A stretch of 7,202 bases of DNA from Wenzhouxiangella sp. Its GTDB lineage: Bacteria > Pseudomonadota > Gammaproteobacteria > Xanthomonadales > Wenzhouxiangellaceae. The notes under the pieces were generated by a model that saw nothing but the letters and a program-made list of their open reading frames with translations, was not told the DNA's origin and did not search any database. Positions 4,690 through 7,202 of this stretch are shown piece by piece (positions within the stretch are counted from its first letter, which is position 1; every line of letters starts with the position of its first letter). Location of the stretch: assembly GCA_007119095.1 (NCBI GenBank), contig SKQI01000071.1:1-7202 (forward strand), given 5' to 3'. A program made the translations under genes and the position numbers.

Positions 4690-6978
4690 ATGTTCAGCAA
4701 GGATCTCGAGCTCTCCATTTCCCAGGCGTATCACACCGCACGCAGCAAGCGCCACGAGTTTTTGACCGTGGAGCATCTGCTGCTGGCGCTGCTTGACAAC
4801 AAGTCAGCGCGCGAAGTGCTCGATGCCTGCAGCGTCGACATCAAGCGGCTTGGCCACGAACTGGGACAGGTGCTCGACGAGACGATTCCGGTGTTGTCTG
4901 CCGGTGACCAGCGTGATACCCAGCCGACGGTTGGTTTCCAGCGCGTGCTGCAGCGCGCCCTGTACCACGTCCAATCGGCCGAGCGGAAAGAAGTGCTCGG
5001 TGCGAACGTGTTAGTGGCCATTTTTGGCGAAAAGGATTCGCATGCAGTCTACCTGCTCGGCAAGCAGGATCTGGCTCGGCTGGACGTGGTCAATTTCATT
5101 TCCCACGGTATTGCCAAGAAGGCTGATATGGATGCCGGCGCGGAGGCCGTCCAGAAGGCCGAGGCGCAGTCGGCCGATGAAGACAAGTCAGCGCTCGCAG
5201 CCTATGCAGTCAACCTGAACGAGCGTGCTCGTGAAGACAAGATCGATCCGCTGATCGGTCGGGCGCTGGAGGTGGAGCGAACTATTCAGATCCTGTGCCG
5301 ACGACGCAAGAACAACCCGCTTTATGTCGGGGAGTCCGGGGTCGGCAAGACGGCGCTGGCTGAAGGGCTGGCACGACGCATCGTCGAGGAAGATGTCCCG
5401 GAAGTGTTGCTCGATGCTGAAATCTGGGCGCTGGACCTGGGTGCGTTGCTGGCCGGTACCAAGTATCGCGGTGACTTTGAAAAGCGGCTGAAGGCTGTGC
5501 TGTCCGAATTGCGTGACCGCGACAAATCCGTATTGTTTATCGATGAAATCCATACCATTATCGGCGCGGGCGCGGCATCCGGCGGCGTCATGGACGCCTC
5601 CAATCTGATCAAGCCGGTGCTTGCCAACGGCGAACTGCGCTGTATCGGTTCGACCACCTTCGATGAATATCGCGGCGTTTTCGAGAAGGACAGGGCGCTG
5701 GCAAGACGTTTTCAGAAGATCGATATCGTCGAGCCCACGGTGGGTGAGACCATCGAAATCCTGAACGGACTCAAGCACCGCTTTGAAGAGCATCACGGCG
5801 TCAACTACTCGCCGGAAGGGTTGGAAGCGGCGGCCACCTTGTCGGCCCGTCATATCAACGACCGTCACTTGCCCGACAAGGCGATTGACGTGATTGACGA
5901 GGCTGGTGCCAGAGAGCGACTGAAGAATGAAAGTGACCGGGTCGAGGTTATCGGCGTGCATGAAATAGAGGAAGTAGTCGCCCGCATGGCACGCATTCCG
6001 CCGCGCCAGGTATCGAGGTCGGATCGCGATGCGCTCAAGACCTTGGAGCGCGATCTGAAAATGGTGGTTTTTGGTCAGGACGAAGCCATTACGACCCTGG
6101 CATCGGCAATCAAGATGTCTCGGTCCGGCCTGTCAGACGGAGACCGACCGATTGGCAGCTTCCTGTTTGCCGGGCCTACCGGTGTCGGCAAGACCGAGGT
6201 TACCCGGCAGCTTTCGCTGACCCTTGGAATCGAATTGATTCGATTCGACATGTCGGAGTACATGGAAGCACACACCGTTTCGCGCTTGGTGGGCGCGCCT
6301 CCGGGCTATGTCGGCTTTGACCGGGGCGGCTTGTTGACCGAGGCTGTGACCCAGACGCCACATGCCGTGCTGCTGCTGGACGAGATCGAAAAAGCACACC
6401 CCGATGTCTACAATCTGTTGCTGCAGATCATGGACCACGGCAAGCTCACGGACGCAAACGGACGCTCGGCGGATTTCCGCAACGTCATTGTGGTGATGAC
6501 GACCAATGCGGGCGCTGCCCTGATGAATCGGCGCGGGATCGGCTTTACCAAGTCAGACCATGCCACCGACGGCATGGAAGCAATCCGTCGCCAGTTCACC
6601 CCGGAATTCCGCAACCGGCTCGATGCGATCATTCAGTTCCGCTCGCTGCCTCTGGAGGTCATTTTAAAAGTTGTCGACAAGTTCCTGATGGAGCTGGAAA
6701 ATCAACTGGCCGACAAGGGGGTGACTCTGGATATCAGCACGGCCGCGAGACAGTGGCTTGCAGAGCATGGCTTCGATGAGCATATGGGTGCCAGACCGAT
6801 GAAGCGCGTGATCCAGGACAACATCAAGCGTCCTTTGGCAGACGAGTTGCTGTTCGGTGACCTGTCGGATCACGGCGGCACCGTGATCGTTGATCTGGCA
6901 GAAGACGCTGCCGGCTTAACGCTGGATATCAGAGCCGCGAGTGAGCCGGAACCAGTCTCCGCATCACCCGAGGCCTGA
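4690..6978 (+). CDS. clpA: ATP-dependent Clp protease ATP-binding subunit ClpA
   Basis: ClpA is the hexameric AAA+ unfoldase that feeds substrates, including those brought by ClpS, into the ClpP peptidase. The product is 762 residues (758 in E. coli). Residues 1 to about 145 are the double Clp N-domain that docks ClpS. AAA module D1 has Walker A GESGVGKT (214-221, K220) and Walker B ending D285-E286. Module D2 has Walker A GPTGVGKT (494-501 region, K501), Walker B ending D564-E565 and sensor-2 GAR (R702). These positions coincide exactly with E. coli numbering, so there are no indels up to that point. The ClpP-docking tripeptide is I617-G618-F619 where E. coli has IGL. There is no ClpB-type middle domain. 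The tail (EPEPVSASPEA) is Pro/Glu-rich and unlike the core. The ATG at 4690 gives the normal N-terminus; the in-frame TTG at 4642 would add 16 odd residues. No strong Shine-Dalgarno is visible. Confidence 0.98.
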   Translation: MFSKDLELSISQAYHTARSKRHEFLTVEHLLLALLDNKSAREVLDACSVDIKRLGHELGQVLDETIPVLSAGDQRDTQPTVGFQRVLQRALYHVQSAERKEVLGANVLVAIFGEKDSHAVYLLGKQDLARLDVVNFISHGIAKKADMDAGAEAVQKAEAQSADEDKSALAAYAVNLNERAREDKIDPLIGRALEVERTIQILCRRRKNNPLYVGESGVGKTALAEGLARRIVEEDVPEVLLDAEIWALDLGALLAGTKYRGDFEKRLKAVLSELRDRDKSVLFIDEIHTIIGAGAASGGVMDASNLIKPVLANGELRCIGSTTFDEYRGVFEKDRALARRFQKIDIVEPTVGETIEILNGLKHRFEEHHGVNYSPEGLEAAATLSARHINDRHLPDKAIDVIDEAGARERLKNESDRVEVIGVHEIEEVVARMARIPPRQVSRSDRDALKTLERDLKMVVFGQDEAITTLASAIKMSRSGLSDGDRPIGSFLFAGPTGVGKTEVTRQLSLTLGIELIRFDMSEYMEAHTVSRLVGAPPGYVGFDRGGLLTEAVTQTPHAVLLLDEIEKAHPDVYNLLLQIMDHGKLTDANGRSADFRNVIVVMTTNAGAALMNRRGIGFTKSDHATDGMEAIRRQFTPEFRNRLDAIIQFRSLPLEVILKVVDKFLMELENQLADKGVTLDISTAARQWLAEHGFDEHMGARPMKRVIQDNIKRPLADELLFGDLSDHGGTVIVDLAEDAAGLTLDIRAASEPEPVSASPEA

Positions 6979-6989
6979 AGGGCAACCGC

Positions 6990-7202
6990 TTACTTCATGC
7001 GGTAGGTGATTCGACCCTTGGTCAGATCGTAAGGGGTCATTTCCACCTTGACCCGGTCGCCGGTGAGGATGCGAATGTAGTTCTTGCGCATGCGGCCGGA
7101 AATATGGGCGGTAATGATATGTCCGTTGTCGAGTTCGACGCGGAACATGGTGTTCGGCAGGGTATCAAGTACCTTGCCTTCCATCTCTAAATGATCGTCT
7201 TT
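6990..7202 (-). CDS. infA: Translation initiation factor IF-1, 5' end beyond the window
   Basis: IF-1 binds the 30S A site during initiation and is a single S1/OB-fold domain. The sequence reads LPNTMFRVELDNGHI, then TAHISGRMRKNYIRILTGD and TPYDLTKGRI, nearly identical to E. coli IF-1. The internal ATG at 7184 is not the real start: the frame stays open to the window edge and encodes KDDHLE before MEGKV, matching E. coli residues 3-8 (KEDNIE). The visible part is 70 residues, so only Met and one residue of the normal 72 should be missing. The stop codon is 11 bp from the convergent clpA stop. A short ACCGC/GCGGT stem (6985-7003) spans the infA stop codon but is too weak to call a terminator. 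Confidence 0.97.
   Translation of the reverse strand, partial: KDDHLEMEGKVLDTLPNTMFRVELDNGHIITAHISGRMRKNYIRILTGDRVKVEMTPYDLTKGRITYRMK

Noticed and set aside
5188..5961. 257-codon open frame on the minus strand opposite clpA
   Set aside because: It overlaps the highly conserved D1 AAA module on the sense strand and shows no independent coding sign.
6985..7003. ACCGC/GCGGT stem between clpA and infA as a bidirectional terminator
   Set aside because: The stem is only 5 bp with a 9-nt loop, overlaps the infA stop codon and has no U-tract.

Overview
The window reads as an ordinary chromosomal segment of a moderately GC-rich gammaproteobacterium. The proteins align closely, residue for residue at key positions, with the E. 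coli versions of malate synthase A, isocitrate lyase, ClpS, ClpA and IF-1. The clpS-clpA-infA block is a familiar gammaproteobacterial gene order. I cannot name the genus from sequence alone. No mobile element, tRNA, rRNA, CRISPR array or phage gene is visible.

Layout: a LysR-type regulator with a CysB-like effector domain lies on the minus strand (45-956) and is divergent from aceB (malate synthase A, 1190-2821, plus). aceB is followed after 54 bp by aceA (isocitrate lyase, 2876-4168, plus). Together aceB and aceA encode the complete glyoxylate shunt; no aceK follows. A perfect 11-bp GC-rich hairpin (4184-4210) closes that unit. Next come clpS (N-degron adaptor, 4275-4613) and clpA (AAA+ unfoldase, 4690-6978), both plus. 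Convergent infA (IF-1, minus) starts 11 bp after the clpA stop codon and runs off the right edge, with its first two codons probably just outside the window.

The most interesting part is the 233-bp gap between the LysR gene and aceB. It holds a perfect 15-bp inverted repeat (1079-1113), and 22 bp further on, centre to centre, a second perfect dyad (1111-1125). Each is centred on a T-N11-A motif, the classical LysR-family recognition pattern. The first dyad also covers the predicted -10 box of the regulator's own promoter and would sit near -66 of a tentative aceB promoter. The sequence therefore suggests a local, autoregulated LysR switch for the glyoxylate shunt, unlike the IclR control known from E. 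coli. The gap also contains two further symmetric structures in the regulator's leader.

The two halves of the window (carbon metabolism; regulated proteolysis and translation initiation) look like neighbouring but separate transcription units. I see no new biological system here beyond the regulatory arrangement.
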